Part shown: positions 1 through 7,980 of the stretch, one piece after another | Layout: the number at the start of each line of letters is the position of its first letter | How positions within the stretch are numbered: the first letter of the stretch is position 1 | Position numbers and translations under genes: made by a program | Assembly: GCF_008704425.1 (NCBI RefSeq) | Contig: NZ_CP023696.1 | Coordinates: forward strand, 1,040,501 to 1,104,500 | From: Streptomyces fradiae ATCC 10745 = DSM 40063 | GTDB lineage: Bacteria; Actinomycetota; Actinomycetes; Streptomycetales; Streptomycetaceae | Reading direction: 5' to 3' | DNA: 64,000 bases | Notes under the pieces: model-generated | What the model was told of the DNA's origin: nothing | The model's database searches: none | What the model saw: only the letters and a program-made list of their open reading frames with translations

Positions 1-1488
1 GACGCGCCCGCGGCCGAGACCCGCAGGACCGGCGGGTTCACGCCCCTGCGCCCGGCCCCGCCCTCGTACCCGAGCAGCGCTCCGAGCAGCGCTCCGAGCG
101 GCGCTCCGAGCCGCGCCCCGGACCGCGGGCCCGGCATGGACCGCCCCACCGGCGAACGCGCGGGCGGGCGCACCGGCGGACACCCGGACGGCGCGCACGC
201 CGAGGCGCTGCCCCCCATGCCCGCACTCCCCCCGGGCCACGGCGCCGGGCCCCTCGACCTCGGCGGCGCGGACACCGCCTACGCCAGACCCCCGGGCATG
301 GCGGTGACGCCCGGCGGCATCGTCTCGCGCGGCGACGAGGTGACCGCGCCCGGCCGGGACCCCCGGCCCGACGCTCCGTGGAGCACGGGCGGCACGGGCC
401 GCCGCCCCGAGGAGCGCCCCGGAGGTACCGGTGCCGCCGACGGGATCACGCGCCCGGTCGGCCGCGACGCGCCGGCCCGCCCGGACCCCGACAGCGGCGC
501 CGAGCATGCCGGCGGGGATGGCCCGGCAGGCCGCCCGGCGGCGGACGCCGCGCTCGTGGAGGCGGTGCTCGGCGAGACCTCGGGCACGGAGGCGGAGGAC
601 CCGGAGGGTGCCGCGGGCGCCGAGGGCGAGGACAGCGACGAGCGCATGCGGACCCTCATCTGGACGGCGGCCACCTACCGCCCCCTGGAGGAGGTCGTCG
701 CACTGGTCACCCAGCTCAAGGAGGCCAGGGCGGTCGACAGCCCCGCCGACGAGGCGCTGCGCGCCGCCGCGGTGGCCCGGCCCCTCGAAGAGGTCCGGCA
801 GCTCGTGGCGATGCTCAACGAGGCCGGCCACACGCTCGACGAGAACGACACGACGCTCCGTGCCGCCGCCGTCGGACGCCCCATCGAGGACGTCGTCCAG
901 CTCGTCGCCATCCTGGGCACCGCCCAGGGCCGCCCACTCGCCCCGGGGGCGGCGGGGACGACGGCCGGGGGCCAGCCCGTACCGCAGGACCCCTGCCTCC
1001 GCCCGCCCCGCTCCGCCACGGCCACGGCATCGGCCGCTGGCGCGAGGACGGCCGACGGACCGGACGGCGGGGCGAACGGCGGGGCGAACGGCGCCGCCCA
1101 GCGGTCCGCGCTGCGCTGGTTCGCCGCGGCGGCGCTGTTCGCGTGCGGTGTGATCCACCTCCCCACGAACTTCGGCGCCCTGTGGTCCGGCGGGTACGCG
1201 GACGGTTTGGCACTCGCCGTGGCCCTGCTCTGCCTGGTGCTCGGCGAGTGGCTGATCGTGCGCGAGACCGCACGGGTCTGGGCCTCCGCGGCCGTCCTGT
1301 CCATCGGTGTGGTCGCCCTGCACGGCATGGCGGGCAGCAGCGGTGTCGCCCTCCTCGGCAACAGCCTGGGCAACGGCTGGGCCTGGGCCGGGGCGGCGGC
1401 CGTGGCCTCCGCCATGCTCACCGCGCTGTTCGCGGGCCTCGCCCTGCTGCGCCGGCACCGCAGACCGGCCGTCGGCACCGGAATCTGA
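1..1488 (+). CDS. Hypothetical membrane protein with helical repeats (5' end outside window)
   Basis: I do not recognise a family. The frame is open from base 1, with GC-rich third positions and a Pro/Ser/Ala-rich stretch, so the true start probably lies upstream. The first in-window ATG is at 136 and residues are numbered from it. Residues 1-165 are low-complexity, rich in Gly, Pro and Ala. Residues about 168-268 hold three repeats of roughly 35-45 residues, each with a core like RPLEEVVALV, RPLEEVRQLV or RPIEDVVQLV followed by an AAAV-type helix. Residues about 325-440 form four hydrophobic segments, so the C-terminus sits in the membrane and the repeats are probably cytoplasmic. A strong hairpin follows at 1538-1577. 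The repeats suggest a protein-binding scaffold, which is inference only. Confidence 0.6.
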   Translation, partial: DAPAAETRRTGGFTPLRPAPPSYPSSAPSSAPSGAPSRAPDRGPGMDRPTGERAGGRTGGHPDGAHAEALPPMPALPPGHGAGPLDLGGADTAYARPPGMAVTPGGIVSRGDEVTAPGRDPRPDAPWSTGGTGRRPEERPGGTGAADGITRPVGRDAPARPDPDSGAEHAGGDGPAGRPAADAALVEAVLGETSGTEAEDPEGAAGAEGEDSDERMRTLIWTAATYRPLEEVVALVTQLKEARAVDSPADEALRAAAVARPLEEVRQLVAMLNEAGHTLDENDTTLRAAAVGRPIEDVVQLVAILGTAQGRPLAPGAAGTTAGGQPVPQDPCLRPPRSATATASAAGARTADGPDGGANGGANGAAQRSALRWFAAAALFACGVIHLPTNFGALWSGGYADGLALAVALLCLVLGEWLIVRETARVWASAAVLSIGVVALHGMAGSSGVALLGNSLGNGWAWAGAAAVASAMLTALFAGLALLRRHRRPAVGTGI

Positions 1489-1537
1489 GCACCGGGCTCT
1501 GGGCACCGGCATACGGCGGCCACGCCCCCGCCCGAGT

Positions 1538-1577
1538 ACGGCGAGCGCCCCCACCGCGCGGTGGGGGCGCTCGCCGT
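1538..1577. terminator. Bidirectional terminator hairpin
   Basis: Two perfect 18-base arms (1538-1555 and 1560-1577) are separated by a 4-base loop. The hairpin lies between the converging membrane-protein and MerR genes, so it can end transcription from both sides. Confidence 0.8.
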
Positions 1578-1715
1578 GCCCGTGCGTGCCCGCCCGCGCC
1601 GCGGCCGCGGAAGACGCCGGGCACGCCCCGGAGCGAGGCGTCTTCCGCGCACGGGCCGCGGCGCCAGGCAGACGCCCAGGCGTTGTCGAGGTCTCCCCCG
1701 CGTCGGCCTGGGCGA

Positions 1716-2387
1716 TCAGCGCGGTGAGCACCCGCTCCCGGGTGCCGTCGACGGCCCACATCCACAGCCGGTACGGGCCGAGGCGTCCACCTGGGCGAGG
1801 CGCCGCAGCGAGGTGAACAGCGCGTCGCCCAGGACCGTGCCGACCACGGCGTTCTCGACCGCGTCCTCGCGGGCCGCCTCCCGCGCCGCGTACGCCACGT
1901 CCGACGCGGCGACCCGCTCCGCCGCCTCCGCGTACAGGTCCAGCGACATCTCGGCGAACCGCGTGTGCCCGAGCCGGTGGAGCGCCGCCAGGGCGTCGGC
2001 CAGGGACCGGATCGCCGGAGCGTCACCGTGCACCTGCCAGCCACGGCGGGCGATCAGCGCGAGGACCTGCTCGTGGGCGGCCTCCCGCGCCGTGTCGTCG
2101 GGGCCGTCCTCCCTCGGGGCGAGGCGGTCGTGGGCGGCGCCGAGCACCTCGTGGACCGAGCGTCCCGGGTCCTCGACGGCTGCCAGGACGTCCCGGATCG
2201 CCGCCACGGACAGGCCGCCCACATCGATGAGCGCCCGCACGAGCCGCAGCCGGCGCACATGCGACTCGTCGTAGCGGGCCTGGTTGGGACTGCTCAGCTC
2301 ACCGGCGTGCAGCAGCCCCTCCCGTACGTAGAACTTGATCGTCGGCACCGAGACCCCGGTCCTCCGGCTCAGCTCGCCCACGCGCAC
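1716..2387 (-). CDS. MerR-family transcriptional regulator, probably frameshifted at the C-terminus
   Basis: The N-terminus (MRVGELSRRTGVSVPTIKFY) is a typical MerR winged helix-turn-helix of about 70 residues, followed by a dimerisation helix and an all-helical effector region. MerR proteins bind between -35 and -10 and twist the promoter. The last part reads as an unlikely Cys/Gly/Ser-rich tail after ASAR (near base 1775). In the +1 frame the same DNA encodes a much more protein-like sequence, YRLWMWAVDGTRERVLTALI. One missing base near 1775-1778 would join the two. The natural C-terminus is therefore probably longer and different from the one given. The effector is unknown. The gene stands alone, divergent from the GC-rich spacer before helY. 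Confidence 0.75.
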   Translation of the reverse strand: MRVGELSRRTGVSVPTIKFYVREGLLHAGELSSPNQARYDESHVRRLRLVRALIDVGGLSVAAIRDVLAAVEDPGRSVHEVLGAAHDRLAPREDGPDDTAREAAHEQVLALIARRGWQVHGDAPAIRSLADALAALHRLGHTRFAEMSLDLYAEAAERVAASDVAYAAREAAREDAVENAVVGTVLGDALFTSLRRLAQVDASARTGCGCGPSTAPGSGCSPR

Positions 2388-2444
2388 CCCGGCTCACCCC
2401 TTCCCCGCCGCTCCGGCCGGGGCGGCACCGCCACGGCACCACCA

Positions 2445-2465
2445 GGATAGATAGTGCGGCTATCC
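2445..2465 (-). promoter_or_regulatory. Candidate MerR operator/promoter
   Basis: GGATAG and CTATCC form an inverted repeat around a 9-base centre, about 58 bases before the MerR start. Read on the minus strand it includes TATCTATCC, which could supply a -10. MerR regulators usually bind such dyads in their own promoter; the assignment is by position only. Confidence 0.35.
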
Positions 2466-2521
2466 GACAGCGGCGGGCGCCACGGTCCCGGCGTCCATCG
2501 CACCACCGCCCGCCGGTCACC

Positions 2522-2562
2522 GTCCCCGCCACCGCCACCGCCACCGCCACCGCCACCGCCAC
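2522..2562. repeat. CCGCCA hexanucleotide tandem repeat
   Basis: The sequence repeats CCGCCA/CACCGC units about seven times in a row in non-coding DNA between two minus-strand genes. It is a simple repeat likely to vary in length between strains. Confidence 0.8.
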
Positions 2563-2630
2563 GGTCGCCCGCCTGGACCGCGGGTCTCCAGGGCGCCCCG
2601 GCCCGCCGGCCGGACCCCTCCCGGCGAACG

Positions 2631-2671
2631 GCGCGGGGCCCGGCCGGAGCACGCCCGGCCGGGCCCCGCGC
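2631..2671. terminator. Terminator of helY
   Basis: Perfect 17-base arms (2631-2647 and 2655-2671) with a 7-base loop lie 23 bases beyond the helY stop codon. Confidence 0.8.
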
Positions 2672-2693
2672 GCGTGCCCGCGCTCCGCGGGCC

Positions 2694-5522
2694 TCAGCCC
2701 ACCGAGCTGTACGCGACGACGCCCCGCAGCAGCCCGTCGACCGCCTTGCGGGCGCTCTTCGCGACCGTGCCGTCCTCCCGCGGCGCCGCCGCCGCGATCT
2801 GGCCCAGCACGTCGATGACCTGCTTGCACCAGCGGACGAAGTCACCGGCCGGCATCTCGGCCTCCCGCAGCACCTCGTCGAGGCCCTTGCCGGACGCCCA
2901 CTGGTGCGCCGCCCAGGCGAAGCCCAGGTCGGGCTCGCGCTGGCCCACGCCCTCGGCCTGCTTGACCCGGAAGTCCTCCTCCAGCGCGTCGAGGCGGCCC
3001 CAGATGCGGACCATCTCGCCCAGCGCGGCCTTCGACCGGCCGGTCGGCACCTTCGGGGCGACCGCGTCGTCGGACTGCCGGGCCTCGTACACCAGGGCCG
3101 ACGCACAGGCGGCGAGCTCGGCCGGGTTCAGCCCCTCCCAGACACCCTCGCGCAGGCACTCGCTGGCCAGCAGGTCCAGCTCGCCGTAGAGGCGGGCCAG
3201 CCGCTTGCCGTGCTCGGTGACCTCGTCGCCGCGCAGGTAGTCCAGCTCCGTCAGCAGCGCCACGATCCGGTCGAACGTGCGGGCGATGGTGTTGGTGCGG
3301 CCCTCGATGCGCCGCTCCAGCTGCCGCGTGTCCCGCTGGAGCCGGTGGTACCGCTCGGCCCAGCGGGCGTGGTCCTCCCGCTCGTCGCAGCCGTGGCAGG
3401 GGTGCGCCCGCAGCTCGGTGCGCAGCCGGGCGATCTCCCGGTCGTCCACCGCGGCGGAGCGCTGTTTGCGGTGCCGCTCCGGCACGATGTGCCCCGCCTT
3501 CGTGCGCAGGGCGGACGCCAGGTCGCGGCGGGACTGCGGGGAGCGCGGGTTGAACGAGCGGGGGATGCGCATCCGCTCCAGCGGCTCCACCGGGACCGGG
3601 AAGTCCATCGACGCCAGCCGCTTGACCTGCCGCTCCGCCGTGAGCACCAGCGGACGGGGGCCGTCCTGGTGGTCGAAGCCGCGGTGCCCGTTGGACCGCC
3701 CGGCCGGCAGCCCGGGATCCAGCACCAGCGCCAGTCCGGCGAACTTGCCGGTCGGCACGTGGATGACGTCACCGGGCTTGAGCCGCTCCAGCGAGACGGC
3801 CGCCGCGGCCCGGCGCTGCGCGGCGCCCTGCTTGGCGAGCTCGTTCTCCCGGTCCTTCAGCTCGCGGCGGAGCCGCGCGTACTCCTCGAAGTCGCCGAGG
3901 TGGCAGGTCATGCCCTCGCGGTAGCCCTCCAGGCCCTCCTCGTTGCGCTGGACCTGCCGGGAGATGCCGACCACCGACCGGTCGGCCTGGAACTGGGCGA
4001 ACGACGTCTCCAGCAGCTCCCGCGAGCGGTGCCGGCCGAACTGGTCGACCAGGTTGACCGCCATGTTGTACGACGGCTTGAAGCTGGAGCGCAGCGGATA
4101 CGTGCGCGTACCGGCGAGGCCCGCCAGGTGCGCCGGGTCCATCCCGCGCTGCCAGAGCACCACGGCGTGGCCCTCGACGTCGATGCCGCGGCGGCCGGCG
4201 CGGCCGGTGAGCTGCGTGTACTCGCCGGGGGTGATGTCGGCGTGCTGCTCGCCGTTCCACTTGACGAGCTTCTCCAGGACGACGGACCGGGCGGGCATGT
4301 TGATGCCGAGCGCCAGCGTCTCCGTGGCGAAGACCGCCTTCACCAGGCCGCGGACGAACAGCTCCTCCACGACCTCCTTGAAGGTGGGCAGCATGCCCGC
4401 GTGGTGCGCGGCGATGCCCCGCTCCAGCGCCTCCAGCCACTCGTAGTAGCCGAGGACGTTCAGGTCCTCGCTGGGGATGGACGCCGTGCGCTCCTCGACT
4501 ATCTCGCGGACCCGGGCGCGGGCGTCCTCGTCGTTGAGCCGCAGGCCCGCGTGGAGGCACTGCTGGACGGCGGCCTCGCAGCCGGCGCGGCTGAAGATGA
4601 AGGTGATGGCGGGCAGCAGCCCCTCGGCGTCGAGGCGGTCGATGACCTCGGGCCTGCCGGGCGTCCAGATCCGCGAGCGCTGGCGGCGCTCCCGCTCGCG
4701 GTCGGCCTCGCGGACCATCTTGCCGCGCCGCCGGTCGCGCGGGTTGTACGTGCGCGAGTTCTCCATGCGGGCGAGGCGGACCAGGTCGGGGTTGACCTCG
4801 CGGCGGGCGACGCCCCGGCCGCCGTGGTCGGTCTCCTCCTCGAAGAGGTCGTAGATCCGCCGCCCGGCCAGCACGTGCTGCCACAGCGGCACGGGCCGGC
4901 TCTCGGAGACGATCACCTCGGTGTCGCCCCGGACCGTGTCGAGCCAGTCGCCGAACTCCTCGGCGTTGGAGACCGTGGCGGAGAGCGACACGAGGGTGAC
5001 CGACTCGGGGAGGTGGATGATCACCTCCTCCCAGACGGCGCCGCGGAAGCGGTCGGAGAGGTAGTGCACCTCGTCCATGACCACGTATCCCAGGCCGCGC
5101 AGGGACTGGGAGCCGGCGTAGAGCATGTTGCGCAGGACCTCGGTGGTCATGACCACCACGGGGGCGTCGGAGTTGACGCTGTTGTCCCCGGTGAGCAGGC
5201 CGACCTTGCCGGGGCCGTAGCGCTTGACGAGGTCGGTGTACTTCTGGTTCGACAGCGCCTTGATCGGCGTCGTGTAGAAGCACTTGCGGCCCTGCTCGAG
5301 GGCGAGGTGGACGGCGAACTCGCCGACGATGGTCTTGCCCGAGCCGGTCGGCGCGGCGACGAGCACGCCCTTCCCGGTCTCCAGGGCGCGGCATGCCTCG
5401 ATCTGGAACGGGTCCAGCTCGAAGTCGTAGAGCGCGCGGAAGGCGTGGAGCGCCGTGGCCTCCTCGGCGGCCCGGCGCCGGGCCGCCGCGTACGCTTCCG
5501 CTGGTGTGAGGTCGTCTGTCAT
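2694..5522 (-). CDS. helY: HelY-type DEAD/DEAH-box RNA helicase (Ski2-like)
   Basis: ATP-dependent superfamily 2 helicase of the Ski2/Mtr4 type, expected to unwind RNA or remodel ribonucleoprotein. Motif I is APTGSGKT at residues 57-64, motif II is DEVH at 150-153, and motif III is SAT in LSATVSNAEEF. A QLTGRAGRRG motif VI occurs near residue 435. The C-terminal half carries the long insertion and DSHCT-type helical domain of the family. At 942 residues it is full length. It closes the minus-strand tatA-tatC-helY run and is followed by a hairpin at 2631-2671. The same order, pafA-pafB-pafC-tatA-tatC-helY, is known from Mycobacterium tuberculosis, which supports the name. The exact RNA substrate is unknown. 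Confidence 0.93.
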   Translation of the reverse strand: MTDDLTPAEAYAAARRRAAEEATALHAFRALYDFELDPFQIEACRALETGKGVLVAAPTGSGKTIVGEFAVHLALEQGRKCFYTTPIKALSNQKYTDLVKRYGPGKVGLLTGDNSVNSDAPVVVMTTEVLRNMLYAGSQSLRGLGYVVMDEVHYLSDRFRGAVWEEVIIHLPESVTLVSLSATVSNAEEFGDWLDTVRGDTEVIVSESRPVPLWQHVLAGRRIYDLFEEETDHGGRGVARREVNPDLVRLARMENSRTYNPRDRRRGKMVREADRERERRQRSRIWTPGRPEVIDRLDAEGLLPAITFIFSRAGCEAAVQQCLHAGLRLNDEDARARVREIVEERTASIPSEDLNVLGYYEWLEALERGIAAHHAGMLPTFKEVVEELFVRGLVKAVFATETLALGINMPARSVVLEKLVKWNGEQHADITPGEYTQLTGRAGRRGIDVEGHAVVLWQRGMDPAHLAGLAGTRTYPLRSSFKPSYNMAVNLVDQFGRHRSRELLETSFAQFQADRSVVGISRQVQRNEEGLEGYREGMTCHLGDFEEYARLRRELKDRENELAKQGAAQRRAAAAVSLERLKPGDVIHVPTGKFAGLALVLDPGLPAGRSNGHRGFDHQDGPRPLVLTAERQVKRLASMDFPVPVEPLERMRIPRSFNPRSPQSRRDLASALRTKAGHIVPERHRKQRSAAVDDREIARLRTELRAHPCHGCDEREDHARWAERYHRLQRDTRQLERRIEGRTNTIARTFDRIVALLTELDYLRGDEVTEHGKRLARLYGELDLLASECLREGVWEGLNPAELAACASALVYEARQSDDAVAPKVPTGRSKAALGEMVRIWGRLDALEEDFRVKQAEGVGQREPDLGFAWAAHQWASGKGLDEVLREAEMPAGDFVRWCKQVIDVLGQIAAAAPREDGTVAKSARKAVDGLLRGVVAYSSVG

Positions 5523-5683
5523 CTTGTCATCGAGACTACCCGGCGGCGCTGACAGTCAGCTCGGCGTTTATCCGACCTTCTCGGGCCGTTCGCCGTGGGC
5601 GCGGCGGGAGGGGGCGGGTGCGGGGCTCCGATCGGCGCCCCCCTCCCACCGCGGCGCCCTCCACCGGGAACGGCCGCACACGG

Positions 5684-5722
5684 CGAACGGCCGGTCGCGC
5701 TCCGTGCGCGGCCGGCCGTTCG
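5684..5722. terminator. Terminator of tatC
   Basis: 11-base arms (5684-5694 and 5712-5722) are perfect complements around a GC-rich 17-base loop, 17 bases after the tatC stop codon. The rest of the 216-base tatC-helY spacer shows nothing else clear. Confidence 0.6.
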
Positions 5723-5738
5723 TGCTCCGGGGACGGGA

Positions 5739-6683
5739 TCAGGTGATGTCGTCGTAGCCGTTCACGCGCCGGGACGCGGCCGTGTCGGTCTCGCCGCCGG
5801 CCTGCTCGGGCAGGGTGGGCGCGGCGACCGGTTCGACGGGTGCGACCGGCTCGGGCGTGAGGTCCAGGGTGGACGCCTCGTCGTCGGCGAGCTCGGGACC
5901 CTCGGCGCGGCGCCTGCGGCGGTCGTTGAGGAGCGCGAAGCCGACGGCGGCGAAGTAGAGCGCCGTGAGCGGCACCTGGAGCGCGATCATGGAGAGCGGG
6001 TCGGTCGGCGTGACGACGGCCGAGAAGACGGCGATGCCCATGACCATGCCCCGCCACCAGCCGAGCATCTTCGCGCCGCTGACGACACCGCCCAGGTTGA
6101 GCAGGACGAGCAGCAGCGGCATCTGGAAGGCGAGGCCGAAGGCGAGGACCAGTTTGACGGTCATCCCGATCATGTCGTCGACGGTGATGTAGTTCACCGA
6201 ACCGTCGACGCTGAAGCTGAGCAGCAGCGGCACCGCGTGCGGGAGGATCCAGTACGCCAGGTAGGCGCCGGCGAGGAAGAGCGGCGTGCCGATCACGACC
6301 GTGGAGATCGCGTACTTCTTCTCGCTCCTGTGCAGGCCGGGGGCGATGAACGCCCACAGCTGGTACAGCCAGACCGGAGCCGACGCGACGAGGCCCGCCA
6401 TGATGCCGACCTTGACGTACGTGGTGAAGGGGGACGTGATGCCGATCTGCGAGAGCACGGCGCAGCGGCCCTCGCGCGCGGCGGCCTCCAGCTCGCTCAT
6501 GCACCGGGGCACGGGGGCGCTCAGGAACTCGGCGATGTCCTTGGAGAAGAACAGCGCCACGATCATCAGCGGGATGAAAGCCAGCAGGGACTTGACCAGC
6601 CTGTCGCGGAGCTCGCGCAGATGGTCGACGAGGGGCATCCGCCCCTCGGGGTCCTTCGGCTTCTTGCGGGCGGACCTGAGCAA
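5739..6683 (-). CDS. tatC: Twin-arginine translocase subunit TatC
   Basis: Multi-spanning receptor of the Tat pathway, which exports folded proteins with RR signal peptides across the cytoplasmic membrane together with TatA. The sequence shows the family N-terminus (RMPLVDHLRELRDRLVKSL), six hydrophobic segments, and the FxxYxKVG-like loop near SPFTTYVKVGIM. The charged C-terminal tail is about 75 residues long. I chose the TTG at 6683 (MLRSARKKPKDPEGR) because AGAAGGAC lies 5-6 bases upstream and the product (314 residues) then begins like other Streptomyces TatC proteins. A longer frame with an ATG at 6827 would overlap the end of tatA by 56 bases and adds a non-conserved leader. It is co-transcribed with tatA, 88 bases downstream of it. 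Confidence 0.93.
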   Translation of the reverse strand: MLRSARKKPKDPEGRMPLVDHLRELRDRLVKSLLAFIPLMIVALFFSKDIAEFLSAPVPRCMSELEAAAREGRCAVLSQIGITSPFTTYVKVGIMAGLVASAPVWLYQLWAFIAPGLHRSEKKYAISTVVIGTPLFLAGAYLAYWILPHAVPLLLSFSVDGSVNYITVDDMIGMTVKLVLAFGLAFQMPLLLVLLNLGGVVSGAKMLGWWRGMVMGIAVFSAVVTPTDPLSMIALQVPLTALYFAAVGFALLNDRRRRRAEGPELADDEASTLDLTPEPVAPVEPVAAPTLPEQAGGETDTAASRRVNGYDDIT

Positions 6684-6771
6684 CCCACGTCCTTCTCTCG
6701 AAGGGCGGCCGTCCGTCCGAACGGCCACCTCTGTGCCTGTGGTGAACCGTGAACCGCGTGCGGACCCGGGG

Positions 6772-7050
6772 TCAGCCCTGGGTGGTCCGCTTGGGCTCCT
6801 CCACCGGGCGGGCGGACGCGACGTCACCGGGGGCGGCCTGGATGGTCCTGGGGGCGGCGGGCTGGTCGGCCGTGCCGGGCTGCGCCTCGCCGTCCTTGGC
6901 GCCGTCGTTCTTCATGGCGGCGGCCTCGCTCTTGAGGATGCGGGCGGACTTGCCCAGCGAGCGGGCCACCTCGGGAAGCTTCTTGGCCCCGAAGAGGAGG
7001 ATGACGATCCCTACGATGATGGCCAGCTGCCAGACACCGATCTGACCCAT
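6772..7050 (-). CDS. tatA: Twin-arginine translocase subunit TatA
   Basis: Pore-forming subunit of the Tat export system. It has one N-terminal transmembrane helix (about residues 6-22, WQLAIIVGIVILLFGAKKLP), then the FGAKKLPEVARSLGKSARI amphipathic helix with the conserved Phe-Gly hinge, and an acidic, Ala/Pro-rich cytoplasmic tail. At 92 residues it is normal for actinobacterial TatA. The many secreted proteins of streptomycetes make this a heavily used system. It lies upstream of tatC on the same strand, so the two are likely co-expressed; a tatB is not in this window. TatE-like function cannot be excluded. Confidence 0.95.
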   Translation of the reverse strand: MGQIGVWQLAIIVGIVILLFGAKKLPEVARSLGKSARILKSEAAAMKNDGAKDGEAQPGTADQPAAPRTIQAAPGDVASARPVEEPKRTTQG

Positions 7051-7188
7051 GACTGCCTACCTTCTGACCGAGGTCACCTGTACCGGAGCGGTGCGGACGC
7101 ACGACTGGGGGCCCGCCCGCGCGGGAATTCATCGTAACCCTCGCCGGTGAACGCAGGGCAATGCCCCGGCGACCCCCCGGTGCCGGTG

Positions 7189-7437
7189 TCAGGCGCGCGG
7201 CGCACGGGAGGTGTCCGCGCGGTCGCCGGGTGTCCCGCGGCCCGGCAGGGTGGCCCCGGTCCGGGCGAGGCCCTCGGCCGCCCTCTCCAGCTCCTCCGCG
7301 GCGCTGTTGATCCGCTGTGTGGTGCGCGTCACTTGACGGCCGAGGCGCTGGGCCTCGATGAACACCCGGATCCCGAGGAGTCCGAGGACGGCGATCCCGA
7401 GGAAGCCGAGGGCGACGGCGAGCATGGGCCAGAACAT
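7189..7437 (-). CDS. Small single-span membrane protein, conserved in position next to tatA
   Basis: The function is unknown. The 82-residue product starts MFWPMLAVALGFLGIAVLGLLGIRVF, a clear membrane helix (residues about 4-26), followed by a basic and acidic amphipathic region (about 27-62) that could form a coiled coil, and a disordered tail. The architecture, one N-terminal helix plus an amphipathic helix, resembles TatA/TatB in outline, but the diagnostic FG hinge is absent, so I do not call it a Tat subunit. TAGGCT lies 6 bases before the ATG and no Shine-Dalgarno is visible, so the mRNA may be leaderless. It sits between the zinc-ribbon gene and tatA on the same strand. Confidence 0.7.
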   Translation of the reverse strand: MFWPMLAVALGFLGIAVLGLLGIRVFIEAQRLGRQVTRTTQRINSAAEELERAAEGLARTGATLPGRGTPGDRADTSRAPRA

Positions 7438-7456
7438 GGGCAGAGCCTAGGGGGTG

Positions 7457-7732
7457 TCAGACGGTGGAGTGGAGCCGCAGCGTCCGCACTCCGCCGCCGG
7501 TGAGGAGTTCGACGATGCGCTCCCCCGCGGGCTTGCGGACGGCGGAGCCGCACTCGGGACAGGTGAAGGAGTAGAAGGTGGTGCGGCGGCTGGCGCCGAT
7601 GGCCAGTCGCAGCGCGCCCGGGTCCAGCTCGAACCGGGCGCGGCACTCGGGGCAGGCGGCCTTGTAGAGGACCGGTCGGCGCTGCTGCGGGATGCCGGGC
7701 AGCAGCGCGGCCGTGTCCCGGGGGTCCCCCAT
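7457..7732 (-). CDS. Small zinc-ribbon protein in the paf-tat block
   Basis: Unnamed conserved protein of 91 residues. Two Cys pairs, CPEC at residues 27-30 and CPEC at 58-61, frame a short beta-rich core (RARFELDPGALRLAIG, TTFYSFTCPECG). This is a treble-clef or rubredoxin-like zinc knuckle, with RIVELLTGGGVRTLRLH at the end. The start at 7732 is set by GGAGAGGAG about 6-7 bases upstream. The same frame stays open further upstream but runs through a Gly/Pro-rich repeat and the pafC shadow, so the long version is rejected. It lies between pafC and tatA. It probably binds zinc; nucleic-acid binding is possible but not shown. Confidence 0.75.
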   Translation of the reverse strand: MGDPRDTAALLPGIPQQRRPVLYKAACPECRARFELDPGALRLAIGASRRTTFYSFTCPECGSAVRKPAGERIVELLTGGGVRTLRLHSTV

Positions 7733-7740
7733 GGCGGTTC

Positions 7741-7980
7741 TCCTCTCCTGCGGTGCGTGTCCCTCGGCGGCTTTCCCGGGCGGTTCCTCGCGGGTGCCCC
7801 TCGGCGGCTTCCCGGGCGGCTTCCCGGGCGGTCCCTCGTGGATGTCCCCCGGCGGGTGTTCGTCGGCGGTTCCCCCGGCGAGCGGCCCTCGGCGCATGGG
7901 CCCCGGGCGGTCCCCCGGGCGGACCCCCGCCCGGACCCCGGCGCGGCGGGCCCGGTGGCGGGTGCGGGGCCGCCACCGGG
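7741..7980. repeat. GC-rich imperfect tandem repeats between pafC and the zinc-ribbon gene
   Basis: The spacer is built from variants of a unit like CTTCCCGGGCGG and CCCTCGGCGG, repeated many times. Read on the minus strand it would give Pro/Arg/Gly repeats, but no start or ribosome site supports translation. It holds no other feature I can see. Confidence 0.6.

Larger units (their letters stand above)
2388..2693. other. Intergenic region: MerR promoter side, hexanucleotide repeat, terminator
   Basis: No gene is supported here. The region holds a 21-base inverted repeat (2445-2465), a run of about seven CCGCCA-type hexamers around 2522-2562, and the helY terminator (2631-2671). Proline-rich readings of the hexamer run in the plus frames look like composition artefacts. 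Confidence 0.6.

Noticed and set aside
2522..2562. Proline-rich protein from the CCGCCA repeat
   Set aside because: No start, ribosome site or flanking coding bias; a simple repeat.
2454..5552. Very long open frame on the plus strand opposite helY
   Set aside because: It is the antisense shadow of a clear helicase gene; in DNA this GC-rich all frames stay open. The protein has no recognisable motifs.
5739..6827. Longer TatC beginning at the ATG at 6827
   Set aside because: It would overlap tatA and add a non-conserved leader, while the TTG at 6683 has a good ribosome site and the family N-terminus.
7189..7437. TatB assignment for the small membrane protein beside tatA
   Set aside because: The Phe-Gly hinge and following conserved Pro/Leu pattern of TatA/TatB are absent.
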